DNA of 64,000 nucleotides from JAGOMW01 sp043771825 (GTDB lineage: Bacteria > Patescibacteriota > Gracilibacteria > BD1-5 > UBA2023). The position numbers and the translations under genes are program-made. Below, in pieces: positions 1 to 11,500 of the stretch (position 1 is the first letter of the stretch; each line of letters opens with the position of its first letter). The notes beneath the pieces are model-generated. The model ran no database searches. It was not told the DNA's origin and worked only from the letters and a program-made list of their open reading frames with translations. The stretch spans positions 18,683 through 82,682 of the forward strand of contig JAYVGV010000034.1 of assembly GCA_043771825.1 (NCBI GenBank), in the 5' to 3' direction.

Positions 1-51
1 TTTATAGGATGGGATTTCTCAGGTGATGATGCGAGAAAATAGAGTAGACAT
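1..51 (-). CDS. HIT family protein, N-terminal fragment (cut by window edge)
   Basis: Only the first 17 codons are visible; the gene runs off the left edge. They read MSTLFSRIITGEIPSYK when UGA is glycine. This matches the usual start of histidine-triad nucleotide hydrolases, where 'I-x-GEIP' follows a short hydrophobic stretch. The Gly of GEIP is a TGA codon. The catalytic HxHxH motif would lie outside the window. It is the distal gene of a minus-strand run headed by the 153-aa membrane protein and fmt, and starts 1 nt after the stop of the small upstream ORF. Confidence 0.65.
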
Positions 52-52
52 A

Positions 53-184
53 CTAAATAGTAGTAAGGATTATTTTTATCCTTTTAATTAATAACTCAAT
101 TCATTCTCATAACTTCATTAATACCTCCTCAAGATTTTCCCAAGGAAGCACTGGCAATAATTGGGATACTTTAAATGATTTCAT
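53..184 (-). CDS. small ORF, 43 aa, unknown
   Basis: A 43-codon ORF with two UGA codons read as Gly and a TAG stop. It lies 44 nt after fmt, and its stop is 1 nt before the HIT start, so it would be part of the same transcript. The C-terminal half alternates basic and hydrophobic residues (LLIKRIKIILTTI), suggesting an amphipathic helix. I recognise no family. It may equally be a non-coding spacer; operon position is the only support. Confidence 0.35.
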
Positions 185-228
185 TGGGTCGTCTCACTCA
201 GTATGTAGCATATAAGTAATTATACAAA

Positions 229-1170
229 TTATAGAATACTTCTGATAAATTCTTTATGTCCATTCGCAAAATCTTTTATACTTTGCGATTTCTTTCATTC
301 TAATTTTACTTGGTCAAGTGTCAAGATTCACTCACTACAGATAATCCCTATTATGCCATGATCGAGCTGTATCACGGTTCCATATTTTTCTCATTCTCTT
401 CTTTCCCTGCTGATAGAGGCTACAGATTCAAGAAGGAGCCTTTTGCCTTCATACATTGTATAAATCCCTGGCCATGGAGTGAAGGCTTGCCACATATGGT
501 ATATTTCTTCTGCAGATTTTGACCAATCAATAAGACCTTCTTCCTTAGTGATTTTTTTGCAATAACTTGCTTCAGTATGATTTTGTAGAAGTGGTGTGAT
601 CCCTCCAGTTTCGAGCTCACGAAGAGTCTGGATCAGAGTCGGTCCAGAGATTTTAGAAAACTTCTCGAAGAGGGTCTCTGAAGTTTCTTGCGAATCGATA
701 GGAATTATCCTGATTTTTAAAATATCTCCCTCATCCATCCCCTCGCTCATCTCCATGATTGTCACTCCTGTCTGTTTCTCACCATGAAGGAGGGCTGATT
801 GGATCGGGGAGGCTCATCGATATTTGGGGAGGATGGAGCCATGGATATTGATGGATTTTTTCTTCGGGATTTCCAGAAGCTCCATCGGTAAGATCCGACC
901 ATAGGCAACCACGATGAAGTAGTCACACTCGAAACTTCGAAGTGTATCGAAAAAATCAGTATTCTCTCGAATTTTCGTCGGAGTAAGTACGGGAATGTTT
1001 CGTTCTTTCGCAAGTTCATGGACAGGCGTAGATCGCATCATTTGATCTCTTCCCCAGGGTTTATCTGGATTGGTCACGACGCATACTACCTCCATATCGG
1101 AAGCAGAAAGAAGATCAAGAAGGACATCTCGAGCGAGGATCGGTGTCCCGAAAAATCCGATTCGGATCAT
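229..1170 (-). CDS. fmt: methionyl-tRNA formyltransferase
   Basis: Fmt transfers a formyl group from 10-formyl-THF to Met-tRNA(fMet) for translation initiation. The 313-aa product has the usual length and both domains. The N-terminal formyltransferase domain starts IGFFGTPILARDVL and contains the catalytic region INIHGSILPKYRG. The C-terminal domain ends with a typical stretch, GTVIQ ... GIIGIICSEGIL ... DFANGHKEF. Read with the standard code it breaks after PKYR, at 391 and again nearer the C terminus. With UGA as Gly, residue 119 restores the highly conserved 'LPKYRGASPIQ' and the true stop is TAA at 229-231. The preceding gene stops 2 nt upstream of the start, so the two are cotranscribed. 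Confidence 0.95.
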
Positions 1171-1172
1171 GT

Positions 1173-1634
1173 TTAATTTTTAGGAGTAGTGTTTTTCTCG
1201 ATGGCTTTCATCGTCGTATCGAGATTTCGAAGCGTACTATCGAGAGACTTGAATTCATCACTATAATTGGTTTGTTCGATATAGTGATTGAGTTTATTTT
1301 GCGCAAGATCGACATAAGGTGCGAGTCTCTTTCCGATCAAGGGAAGATCGACCGTAATAGCAAATATCCATCCGACACCAGCAAGTACGAGGGCGACTCC
1401 GACGAGCGCTCCGAATCCACGAGCGATACCAGCGATGAAGTTGGGCCAGAGCATCTTCCATGGGGAGTGTATATATTCCATAAACTCATCGAGACCAGCT
1501 GAGCCTATAGCATCGATAAGACCCTCTATTTTATTTACTTGCTCAGGAGAAAGAGATTCTATTGCGACTTTTTTCCGAGTCGGCATTTTCTTTATTTCTT
1601 TGTGTTCGCTGACGGATGCTTCGATTTTTCGCAT
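1173..1634 (-). CDS. small membrane protein, DUF5665-like
   Basis: A 153-aa protein with no UGA codon. One clear membrane helix spans about residues 71-95 (ARGFGALVGVALVLAGVGWIF), preceded by 'WPNFIAGIARG', which resembles the small CPR/Firmicutes DUF5665 proteins. The region before it is helical and acidic; the C-terminal part (residues 105-153) looks like a soluble coiled-coil tail. The start could instead be the internal Met at residue 17. Function is unknown. It is the promoter-proximal gene of the fmt run. Confidence 0.7.
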   Translation of the reverse strand: MRKIEASVSEHKEIKKMPTRKKVAIESLSPEQVNKIEGLIDAIGSAGLDEFMEYIHSPWKMLWPNFIAGIARGFGALVGVALVLAGVGWIFAITVDLPLIGKRLAPYVDLAQNKLNHYIEQTNYSDEFKSLDSTLRNLDTTMKAIEKNTTPKN

Positions 1635-1690
1635 AAAGAGAAATTATAATGGATTTATTTTAGTGAAAACCTGACTCCGAGCAAACCTAT

Positions 1691-1718
1691 TTGCAAAAGA
1701 AAGCTTTTTTCATAGAAT
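1691..1718 (+). promoter_or_regulatory. sigma70-type promoter for tRNA-Arg
   Basis: TTGCAA, a 16-bp spacer, then TAGAAT. The predicted transcription start is about 40 nt before the tRNA-Arg gene. Confidence 0.5.
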
Positions 1719-1764
1719 CGAGTCGTCAAAATAAGACTCTCATAGAGAATCAATATCGTATTTT

Positions 1765-1838
1765 GTCCCCGTAGTTTAGTGGAAGAACAAGGCACTCCTA
1801 AGGCTTAGACACAAGTTCGATTCTTGTCGGGGGCACCA
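1765..1838 (+). tRNA. tRNA-Arg (anticodon CCU)
   Basis: A cloverleaf can be drawn: acceptor GTCCCCG pairs with CGGGGGC, the T-arm is ACAAG/CTTGT around a TTCGATT loop, and the anticodon loop CTCCTAA presents CCU. CCA is encoded. The last pair of the anticodon stem (A-G) is a mismatch. It decodes AGG. Confidence 0.85.
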
Positions 1839-1887
1839 GAAGTTTTTTACAGAACCTTTCTCATTTATTGGAATTTTTGACGAATCT

Positions 1888-3078
1888 ATGTATCTGCTTA
1901 TTGGCATATTCGCCATCATACCGCTTATCTTCTCTCATACTTTTGCGAGATTTTGAGCGGATTTTATTATCGATAACGGTATTGGGCATTTTGAATCTCT
2001 CAAGATGCATATTTTCCTTCTACTTCTCACCTTCGCATGAGTCGAGATGATGATACAAAAGTGGACTAAGTCGAAATCCTTCACCACAAAAAAATACCCA
2101 AAAATAGCTCTGTTCCTATCTATTCTCATCTTATTTATCGGCATAATTCTCTATCCTCACGAGACTCTTCGAGATCTCTTTTTTGGTATTTGAGAAAAAC
2201 AACATGGTCTCCTCTTACCTCTTGGACTTATATGACTCGGGGTACTCCTCTCATTTTTAGAAAAATCCGAAATGAGAAAAATCTCTTATACTATCGTCTT
2301 TGCCTGAAGCCTCGTAGCTCTCGTAGCTCTTATCGAGAGCATGGGGTACAATATATTTACCTGAAGTTCTTATGAAGTACAGTGAAACTGGTGAGAAGTA
2401 CGCAGTACGAGTACCCTCGGAAATCCCAACTATGTCGCTTGATACCTCCTTATGATTCTCCCGATCCTTTTGGGAACGATAGAGTCTCGAAGCAAGTATA
2501 TACTTTTTGTTCTTATAACTACTGGGATAGTCGCGACAAAAAGTATCATCGCTATGGGAATACTGTGAGGCTATATTCTCTTTCTTCTTGTAGAGAGGCT
2601 CTACCCGAAGAAAACCCTATCCATACTCCCTTCTATCATAGCAATCTTGTCCATCGGAGCTTATATATTTTATTATGGAACTGAAAAATGGCTTTCTCTG
2701 AGTTCGAGATTCATCCTCATGAAACATACGCTCATTGGAGGTTTTGATAGCCTTTCTTGAATCATTTTTTGAGATGGACCTGATGCGATCATACGGCTTT
2801 TCAGCTTAGAGCGTGCGGGAGAGATCGATGCATACTTCCCTCCGAATATGATCGTAGATTCATCGCATAATATTTTTATCGATTTTTTCAGTATGTATGG
2901 ACTTATAGGAGTAGGTATATCTATTACTTTTCTTATTAGTCGATGGAGATATCTTGATAGTACTACAAAACATGGACTCATCCTCTGACTTTCTTTTCTC
3001 AGTCTCAATGTATTTGTCATAGCACATATGATGCTTCTTGTATTTTTTCTTGAGCTTTTTAGGAAAGAGAAGATATAA
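1888..3078 (+). CDS. O-antigen ligase / polymerase-like membrane protein
   Basis: A 396-aa polytopic membrane protein assembled only when a dozen UGA codons are read as Gly. About ten hydrophobic segments are visible. Two blocks typical of the Wzy_C/WaaL family are present: 'STLGNPNYVAGYLLMILP' near residue 185 and 'SSHNIFIDFFSMYGLIGVG' near residue 330. Members join or polymerise lipid-linked surface glycans at the periplasmic or outer face of the membrane. No glycosyltransferases lie next to it, so the substrate cannot be inferred; S-layer glycosylation is one possibility. The ATG start is the first plausible one after the tRNA. Confidence 0.75.
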
Positions 3079-3156
3079 ATATTACGAGGAGATTTTTTGA
3101 TTTTTTCAACTTTCTCCCTATAATAAAAATCGATTTTTATTATTAAATATTATCAC

Positions 3157-4470
3157 TTGGATCCCCAACAAATTCTTCTTTTTATTATATTGATAGCTTT
3201 ATCTGCATTTTTCTCAGGAACGGAAATAGCTTTTCTCAATACCTCGCGCCATAGTGTAAAGTGACTTATAAAAGAAAAACGATGGTGAGCAAAATCTCTG
3301 GAGATTGTAAAATCAGATATGGACAAACTGCTAATCACTGTAATGATAGGAAATAATCTTGTCAATGTAGCAGCTTCAGCACTATGAACTATAGCAAGTA
3401 TATCTCTTGCCAAGTCTCTCGCATTTCCAGATGAGTATGGTATATTGATCGCTACAGGGGTAGTCACCATGATCATACTTCTTTTTGCTGATATCACTCC
3501 TAAAACGATATGTGCTCGCTTTAGTACTCCTATTAGCCTGATGGTAGCACCTATATATCGAGTACTCATACCACTTTTTTACCCACTTGGATATTTTCTG
3601 AACCTTTTTGTGAAAATGGTAGCAAAGTTTATAGGGGCTGATCACTATAGTACCAAAATCAGCTATGCTGAAGTAGAAGCATTTATCGATATGTCTCATT
3701 CAGAGGGGGAAGTCGCGGCAGATGAACGCAGACAGATCAAAAATCTCCTCTCTCTCGGTGAGACGACTGCTGACTCTGTCATGACGCCACGCGTGAATGT
3801 AGAGTTCATCTCACTCCATGATACGGTCGATGAGGTCTGTGAATTTCTGATGCTATCATCTCATTCTCGTGTCCCTGTCTGTGGTGAGACGACGGATGAT
3901 GTCGACTATGTGATCACATTTCGCGAAGCGTTCAAGCTTCAGAGAGAGGGTCATGGCAAAGCGAAGCTGAAGTCTCTCGCTCTCGAAAAGATCATGAAAG
4001 TCCCACTCACTCAGCCACTCGATGATCTCTTCGAAAAGTTCCAGAAGTCTCGTCGTCATATCGCCCTCGTCCTCGATGAACACTGAGGGACTGCCTGAGT
4101 CGTGACGATGGAAGATGTCCTCGAGGAAGTATTCGGGGATATCAAGGACGAGAAAGATAAAGAAGAGATTTATATGCGTCGTATGAAGGGTGGGAAGATA
4201 GAGGCAGTAGGGACACTTCTCATGGATGATATACTCGAGGAGTATGATATACTAGCTGAAGACTATGGTATACCAGAAGAGTACCTCGGGGAACCACTTT
4301 CTTATGTTATCATGGCTGTGGAAGAGGAATTCCCAGAAGTAGGAACAGAAGTACTCTTTGAGTGAAGTATGGGAAGTATCGTCCTTCGGGTGCTCGACGT
4401 CCATGATAATGTCATAGAAAAGATCGAATGCGAGAAATGCCACACTCCTCCAAAGAAAAATAAAAAATAA
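3157..4470 (+). CDS. CNNM/CorC-type transporter (DUF21 + CBS pair + CorC_HlyC)
   Basis: A 437-aa protein. An N-terminal DUF21 membrane domain begins 'SAFFSGTEIAFLNTSR'. A CBS pair follows with 'SVMTPRVNVEFI' and 'HIALVLDEHGGTAGVVTMED'. The C-terminal CorC_HlyC domain binds regulatory ligands. The family is linked to magnesium/cobalt export. UGA codons 310 and 314 supply both diagnostic glycines of the GGTAG motif. The start is taken as TTG at 3157; no ATG is available before the conserved region. It ends in a basic tail and is followed directly by a strong terminator. Confidence 0.9.
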
Positions 4471-4503
4471 AAAAATCCTTCAATTTCTTGAAGGATTTTT
4501 TTA
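4471..4503. terminator. bidirectional Rho-independent terminator
   Basis: A perfect hairpin (AATCCTTCAA, TTTC loop, TTGAAGGATT) is flanked by A-runs on the left and T-runs on the right. It sits between the converging CorC-like and bS21 genes and can serve both. Confidence 0.85.
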
Positions 4504-4523
4504 TTACACTATATTTATACATA

Positions 4524-4721
4524 TTACACTTTCTTAGAGACTGCTCGATAGTATTCTCGGACGATTGCTTGTTCACGAATTTTTCTCTTCGAAAGATCAC
4601 GAGTATGATTCTGAGAGTTCTTGAGCTTGTTTGCAGTGCGAGTCTGGAAGAATGATTTCTTATAACGCATAAGGAGTTTCTCAGAAGACTCAGATTCTTT
4701 ACGGACGGCGAAGCAAATCAT
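4524..4721 (-). CDS. rpsU: small ribosomal subunit protein bS21-like
   Basis: A 65-aa, very basic protein. It resembles bS21: a short N-terminal strand (FAVRKES), a helix with 'LLMRYKKSF', then a basic helix ending 'LSKRKIREQAIVREYYRA'. bS21 sits on the 30S platform near the 16S rRNA 3' end and affects mRNA selection, which matters in a genome where Shine-Dalgarno sites are scarce. It has no UGA codon and ends at TAA. Identity rests on overall pattern; the family is short and divergent. Confidence 0.65.
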   Translation of the reverse strand: MICFAVRKESESSEKLLMRYKKSFFQTRTANKLKNSQNHTRDLSKRKIREQAIVREYYRAVSKKV

Positions 4722-4868
4722 GGGGAGATGGATAAGAATAGAAATTTCGTGCGAATTCTATAGGAAAAGGGAGTGAAGTCAAGTTTATTACAGTGATTAA
4801 TTTTATAATTACAGCAATTAGGTTTACATCTTCCCTAATTGAAATATCGAGATAAGAAGTATACGCAT

Positions 4869-6356
4869 TTACGAGGTAAGCCCTAATTGTATTAAGATAC
4901 TCTGACGAATAAGATTGAGATTGAGTGCAATATACCTGAGAATTTCTATATCTTCCCTTGAAAGCCGAAGGGTTGTATTATTTTGGAAAAAAAGTACCTC
5001 TCATATTTCAGTCCGCTCAATTCCATAACTTCACCTTTGATCAATAGATTCACCTATACTATAAAGATCGCCTCCATACTCTGACTGTAAGGAGTCAGCT
5101 GTAATTTCTCCATCGAGATAAGAAGTAAGTACTCTCTCGGGATTTTCGATATCTGGAAATCTACTTTTCAGGGCTTGAATATACGCCTGAGAGAATTGTC
5201 TGTCACCATACCACTCGAGAATACCTACTATATCAAATATACGACATTCAAATGGAATATGTGGTCTCGAGAAGACTCTGCCAGGGGTAAAAATATTATC
5301 TTCTACGCTAATATCAAAAGTGAGTAATGCCTCAGTAAGTCTAGCGTTATCAAAATCCTCTATGAGAAATGACTTTTCTTCGAGCTTGTCTATACTTTTC
5401 TCAGTGCATACTATCCATCGAATGGGAACAAATATTTTTGCATGCGTCCCTGGAAGTTCGATAACCGATCATTCGATGATATTATTTTCATATAGATCAA
5501 TAGGGATACGGTAATGGTGTGTCCACGTTAAATACGAACCGACTATATTCAAAGATCCAAATCATTGCTCAAAAAGTTCGTATGCTTTGCAGACTTGGTA
5601 AAATTTTCCTCCAAGAAACCCTATATATTCATTCATAAGTGATATTGCACGCTCTGCTTTATAGGCTCTATCTTTTTTAGATTTTTCAGACTGGTCATCA
5701 TATGTGATTTTATTATCGATAATCTTCTGTATAAAGTTGTAATACAGAATCATATATCCTCACCCATCATTTTCGAATCATGGATCAGCCCAACTGACTA
5801 GCCAGGGTGCATCATTATTTTGATCGCGAAATCATATTTCTTTCAGCCTATCGAGTAGAGTATCAAATTCAGGTCATCTCCTTTTCCACGGTCTATCTGG
5901 GTGGAATAAGTTCGTAAGACGAAGGTATTGCTTCCTTGCTTCTGGAAGTGATGCATCTTCCCCGATTCACAGTATTTCATGTGCTTTCTTTCATCCAAAT
6001 ATATGCACATCGTACACTTTCTGATCTACCACTTGTATTGCAACTCCAGAGAGCCCTCGTCATTCAGCATCTCAAGAAAGACTTCCCTCATCTGATGGAG
6101 TAGTATGTCCTGGAATAAAATCAGGGTCGCAACCACTCGCAAAATGAGTATCCATAAGTTTCAATACTCGTCATCGACTCCCATCGGTTACTGAGAATAC
6201 TCATCCGACATCAATTGTTGATAATGATCCATGTCTTCTATATTCAGGGGCGATTCTTTCTTGAGTCCTATGGCATACTCCTTCAAGGTATTGAACATGC
6301 GATCAATCTTCTCATGGTTCATCGGCAAATTCGAATGATGGTATTTCATCGTACAT
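4869..6356 (-). CDS. J-domain (DnaJ-like) protein with novel flanking domains
   Basis: A 495-aa protein visible only with UGA as Gly (about 18 such codons). A J domain spans about residues 123-175: 'KKAHEILGIGEDASLPEAR', then the diagnostic HPD at 152-154. J domains stimulate Hsp70/DnaK ATPase. It lacks the G/F region, zinc finger and CTD of classical DnaJ. The N-terminal 120 and C-terminal 310 residues match nothing I recognise; the C-terminal part is rich in aromatic and acidic residues. It starts 82 nt after typA stops. It may be a dedicated co-chaperone recruiting DnaK to a lineage-specific client. Confidence 0.7.
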
Positions 6357-6438
6357 ATAATCATGAATATACCAACATATTAAAATATGTCAAAAAAATC
6401 TCCTACCATTATAGCAGGAGATTCGATTTGTACAGATA

Positions 6439-8247
6439 TTATTTCCCTCCTCTCTTTCTCTCTCCTTCTGTGAGCCACTTCTTGCGAAGGCGCAGAGACA
6501 GTGGAGTGACTTCGACGAGCTCATCTTCTGCGATATAGTCGAGACAGTCTTCGAGTGTCATCTTGCGGATCGGAGTGAGGCGGATCGCTTCGTCTGTTCC
6601 AGAAGCTCGCATATTCGTGAGTTGCTTGTTCTTCGTCGCATTCACGACGAGATCTCCTCCCTTCAGGTGTTCCCCGATGATCATCCCTTCGTAGAGTTCG
6701 ACTGCTGGGTCGATGAGGATCGGTCCTCGCTCTTCGAGTTTCCAGAGAGAGTATGCCATAGAGAGTCCTGGAGTACCAGAGATCATGGATCCGACATCAC
6801 GCTTCTCGATCGCTCCACGAAACTCGTCATAGTGAGAGAAGGACGAATAGATAATACCCTCTCCCTTCGTCTCGATCACGAATCGTGAGCGGAACCCGAG
6901 AAGTCCACGAGTCGGTACTTCGAATTCCATATTCACAATACCATTGACTGTATTCATATTCTTACAGATTCCTTTACGCTTTCCGAGCATCTCGAAGATC
7001 GTACCAGAGCGGTCCTCTGGGACCCACATCACGACATTTTCGATCGGCTCATGTTTTTTTCCAGCGACTTCATGGAAGATGACCTGAGGACATCCGACCT
7101 GAAGCTCGAATCCTTCACGGCGCATTGTTTCTACCAGTACAGAAAGGTGGAGTTCTCCACGACCAGAAACATTATAGCTATTGCCATCGGAGTTCTCGAA
7201 GTCGATCGCGAGACCTACGTTCATCTCCATTTCTTTTTCGAGACGTTCTCGAATCTGACGAGATGTGACGAACTTTCCTTCCTTTCCAGCGAATGGAGAA
7301 TCATTGACCATGAATTCCATCTTCAGAGTCGGAGCATCGACCGTGATTGCTGGCATAGCAGCGACATTGGCATCGGTAGATACTGTCTCACCAACATAGA
7401 TATCTGGGATACCAGCGATCGTAATGATATCTCCTGCCTCTCCTTCATCGACTTCGATCTTCTTGAGCCCGAGAGATGTATAGATCTTGGATATTTTTCC
7501 ACTTCGGCGAGTTCCGTCATTTCCGACGATCGTGACCGTCTGTCCGACTTTCGCTTTTCCTTCGTAGACACGTCCGACACCCATACGTCCGACATAGTTG
7601 TCATAGGCAAGATTGGCGATTTGCATCTTGAATGGCTTTGCGGTATCATTCGCTGACTCAGCGACTTGCTCGAGGATCGTGTCAAAGAGTGGGTAGATAT
7701 TCACGCGCTCGTCTTTCATATCTCGGATAGCGATACCCTCACGAGCGATAGCATAGACGATACGTCCGTCGGTGATATCGAGTTGCTCATCTGTCGCACC
7801 AAGCTGGACAAAGAGATCGAAGAGCATATCGACGACGGCTTCTGGTTGAGCGGTAGGCTTGTCGATCTTATTGATGACGACGATAGGCTTGAGACCAAGT
7901 TCGAGAGCTTTCTTCAGGACAAATTTCGTCTGTGGCATAGGACCCTCATACGCATCGACCACGAGACATACTGAGTCGACCATACGGAGTACGCGTTCGA
8001 CTTCAGATCCGAAGTCCGCATGCCCTGGAGTGTCGACGATATTGATCTTCACGTCTTTGTACATGACGGCAGTGTTCTTCGCGTAGATGGTGATACCACG
8101 CTCTTTTTCTTGGTCATTGGAATCCATGACACAGATATCGACTTGCTCGTGAGCTGCGAAGGTACCTGACTGGCGGAGGAGGGCATCGACGAGAGTCGTC
8201 TTACCGTGATCTACGTGGGCGATGATCGCAATATTTCGGTATTTCAT
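6439..8247 (-). CDS. typA: ribosome-associated GTPase TypA/BipA
   Basis: A 602-aa translational GTPase that acts on the ribosome in assembly and stress adaptation. G1 is AHVDHGKT (residues 10-17), followed by RGITI, DTPGHADFG and NKID, then EF-G-like domains and the BipA C-terminal domain. The reading frame stays open 44 codons upstream, but the start is set at 8247 because MKYRNIAIIAHVDHG is the family's usual N terminus. There is not one UGA codon in 602 codons, unlike its neighbours, suggesting selection against the recoded codon in this gene. Confidence 0.95.
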   Translation of the reverse strand: MKYRNIAIIAHVDHGKTTLVDALLRQSGTFAAHEQVDICVMDSNDQEKERGITIYAKNTAVMYKDVKINIVDTPGHADFGSEVERVLRMVDSVCLVVDAYEGPMPQTKFVLKKALELGLKPIVVINKIDKPTAQPEAVVDMLFDLFVQLGATDEQLDITDGRIVYAIAREGIAIRDMKDERVNIYPLFDTILEQVAESANDTAKPFKMQIANLAYDNYVGRMGVGRVYEGKAKVGQTVTIVGNDGTRRSGKISKIYTSLGLKKIEVDEGEAGDIITIAGIPDIYVGETVSTDANVAAMPAITVDAPTLKMEFMVNDSPFAGKEGKFVTSRQIRERLEKEMEMNVGLAIDFENSDGNSYNVSGRGELHLSVLVETMRREGFELQVGCPQVIFHEVAGKKHEPIENVVMWVPEDRSGTIFEMLGKRKGICKNMNTVNGIVNMEFEVPTRGLLGFRSRFVIETKGEGIIYSSFSHYDEFRGAIEKRDVGSMISGTPGLSMAYSLWKLEERGPILIDPAVELYEGMIIGEHLKGGDLVVNATKNKQLTNMRASGTDEAIRLTPIRKMTLEDCLDYIAEDELVEVTPLSLRLRKKWLTEGERKRGGK

Positions 8248-8399
8248 AATATCTAGGGAGTGAGAAAAGTAATGCTTGCATTCTTTTTGAAGAGAATGTC
8301 GAATTAAGAGACCGAAGATCTCATAATCGAAAAAATGAGAGGAAAATAAAATTCGCTCGGAGTATACAGAGAAAAGCAAAAAAGCAAATCAAAATATGT

Positions 8400-8428
8400 A
8401 TTTAAGTTACTTTAATTTAAATTGTCAA
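8400..8428 (-). promoter_or_regulatory. promoter of typA
   Basis: On the minus strand, TTGACA (8428-8423), a 17-bp spacer and TTAAAT (8405-8400). This gives a 5' UTR of about 145 nt before typA. Confidence 0.6.
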
Positions 8429-8479
8429 TGCATTCGATATAAAAATAGGTATTGACTTCCATAAAATAGAGGGAATAAT

Positions 8480-8507
8480 TTGATTAAATGTCTATTTTGC
8501 ATATAAT
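8480..8507 (+). promoter_or_regulatory. promoter of the giant-protein operon
   Basis: TTGATT (8480-8485), a 16-bp spacer and a consensus TATAAT (8502-8507). The predicted transcript starts near 8514, about 80 nt before the 1401-aa gene. Confidence 0.65.
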
Positions 8508-8595
8508 TTTCTGAAATATCTCGAAAACTCTCAGAAATATTTGCCAAAAAAATGGAAATAGTGTAGGGTGAAAGAGTAATATAACATCTCTTTTT

Positions 8596-11500
8596 ATGTC
8601 ATTTTTTGATCGCCCGAATAAGTTCATCATCCAAACCGCTGTAGAAATGGGTATAGATAACGCGAAAAACTCCCGAAACCTCAATCAAGAAGAAATCAAA
8701 GATGAGTATGAAAAGGCTAAAAAAGCTCTACAAAAATGAGGTGAGTCGGAAGAAATCACCACTCTCTATACTAAGTTTATAGTCTTATATGAAGCAAACC
8801 TGAAAACGTCTATCCAGGCTACAGCTATCCTCAAAGATGAGCTCACATGGAAACATCTCGGAGACCTCCATGAAGCAGTAAAGAATGGGGGGAAAGGACT
8901 GAGCCTTACGGATATCGAATGACTCAATCAATTTGCCCTTGCAGAACATGGACGACAAGATCGATTTGATTCACAGAGAGATGATGTTACGGTAACTCTT
9001 CTCAAAGATTGGTTTCGTATATATGAAACGCTCAAACAAAAGAGTACCGAATCTATGAAGGTATCCTATAAAGATGCTTTGCGAGTAGCATTTCTCACAG
9101 CAAGTACGGTTCCATTCACTTTTCGATATAGTGAAAGAGATACTATTCTCGAACTTTTTGTCACTCTCAAAGATAATAAGATCCTCATAGGATCGAAAGA
9201 ACATACACTCATTGGTGAGAAGATCAAAATCGAAAAAATCAGTATGGATAGAGAGAATTTTTATATTCCATTTCGTATTGAGGGGAGGGATATGACGTAC
9301 AGTGAACCCTTAAAGAAGCAGGAATTCCTCGATAAATACTTACAAGATATCCTCGACGGCAAAGATATCCGTATACAGTGACACCTTGTCCATATCTCTC
9401 GCACTGGTGAGCTCATCCCTCGGGTGATAGCAACTCAGACGGTAGCCCAGACTCTACCATGAAAACTGCCAAAGTGAATACAGCTACAAGCCCCGATCGA
9501 ACTCAAGTGGTCACTCGAAGCATATGCAGGGTGGAACAAGCAAGAACTCGGAAAGGTCGGGAAAACTCTGAAAAATCTTCAAGAAGAACTTAAGAAACTT
9601 TGACACTATAATTGAGATATTAGTGGCATATTCGATATTGCGACGCTTAGCTCTGTGATATCATTCCAAAAAGCGAAAAAACTCACTCGTATAGATGGAC
9701 TTGTCGGGGTCGAGGAGACGATCCCAGCTCTCTTCAATACACCACCAAAACCAAATGATTTAGTACCGATAGCTCCTCTCACATGAGATACAGATACACC
9801 CCTTCCAAATCCTGTACCAGCAGCAAGCCCAGCTCCGCTACTCTGAACTCGAAGAGCCCCATGAGTACCGACAGCTCCTCGATGAGCTGAACATGAGTCA
9901 CTAAAATCACCTGGTATTCACGAGTTTTCCGATGCACTTATATCATTTCGTAAGATCATCCAAGCACATGATGAAAAGGTAAGTGGAAAAGGTGTAGAGA
10001 GGTTTAAAAGGCTCCTCCCTACAAGTGAAAGTACTGTCAAGATCTGAGGAGAGGTCATCGAGTGAGCCTATCAGAGAATACAAGCAATTGCTTCAAAAAT
10101 CGATCCTCAGAAACTCTGAGCAAAAGACCGTGCGATGTATGATGAGTGTCTGCTCGAAGTTGCTCGTTACTATGCGGATGAGCATAGCATTTATGCGAGT
10201 GTCGGGGTCGAAAATCGCCACTGGAAAAACTATCCTCGCTCTCTTGAACTTACAGGATGAGTACTCAGAAATCTTTTTGTGAAAGAAAGTATCGTGATCG
10301 ATCCCCCTCCGACAGATGCATTTATCCGTACTAAAATGATGAGTATTGATCCCGAAACTGCTAAAAAGTTCGATGCACTCTATGGAAAGTGATATAGTTT
10401 TAGAGAGATTATGAGTAATCCTACGCTTAATGGTGCGTGGGACACAATTCGTGAGAAAGTCCTCGGGGATTATGAGAAGAAACTTCAAAAAACTCTCTCT
10501 AATGCAAATGATCGATACAAAAATGGCACACTTCTTATCCCTGATCCACCCCAGAAAAAAGCTTTTGACCTGATGGTAGATGTCATGTGAGCATGAGGAT
10601 TCTGGGATGCAAAAGCGGAAGATAGGGACAAAAGATTCAATATTGCTATTATTGCTGGATCGGCTCTTGCAGGTACAGTGGTAGCTCTTGCTACAGCTCC
10701 TGTGACACTTCCAGGCATGGCAGGAGCAGCGCTCCTCTGAGGAGGTATTACGACAGTAGGCTCTATAGTTTCAAAATGAAAGATTGCTGATGGGCTCCAG
10801 TGAGCTCAAGATACAGGATTTGAGCTTTTTCTTAATACTGCCACTTTCTGAGCTGGATGACTGATTGCGCGTGCAGGAGTAGGAGCTTGGTGAAATGCGA
10901 GTCTTATCACTTCTAAATACTCAGAGATAGCAGCAAAGTCAGGTATAGCCTTATCTGAATGAACCGCTGGGATGATGCTCTGAGCTGGTATAGAAAAGAC
11001 AAGGGCACAGTATGAAGGTGTCGGTCTCTCGTGGACAGAGTCGATGTCGAACAATTTTTGGTGGGCATTTCTCCCTCTTACCATCCAATATAGATGAGTA
11101 TTCAAGGCTCAATCTCTAACTCTCGCAAATAGAGTAAATAATAACGCTGAAAGGGCTCAAGTATCAGGCTCTACACAAGCCGTACAATCAGAGAGTCGAG
11201 CCATCGCAGCTGAAGCGGAGTCACTCAGTGCGAAGGTACAGGCAGAACAAAAAGCTGTCTGAGTACAACCAGCACCTACGAAAGGAGCAAATACACCAGA
11301 AGCTCCCACACCGAAATCCACGCCAAAACCTACCGAAACTCCCGTGTCCTATGATGTAGGAAATGGGTATACGCTCGAATCAAGAGCGGGAAATACATTC
11401 ATCGTTCTCAAAGATGGAGTATCACAATTTGGAAAACCGAAGACTCTCGCTGAAGTAGAACAATTTCTGTCTACATCACACAATACTGTCGTTCCTGATG

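Noticed and set aside
4700..4868. Possible riboswitch between bS21 and the J-domain gene
   Set aside because: Only imperfect repeats of AATTAGG/CCTAATT were seen, without any known aptamer pattern.
7051..7974. Long plus-strand ORFs of 201 and 102 codons inside typA
   Set aside because: They are antisense shadows of a clearly conserved gene; their sequences are low in family-like features.
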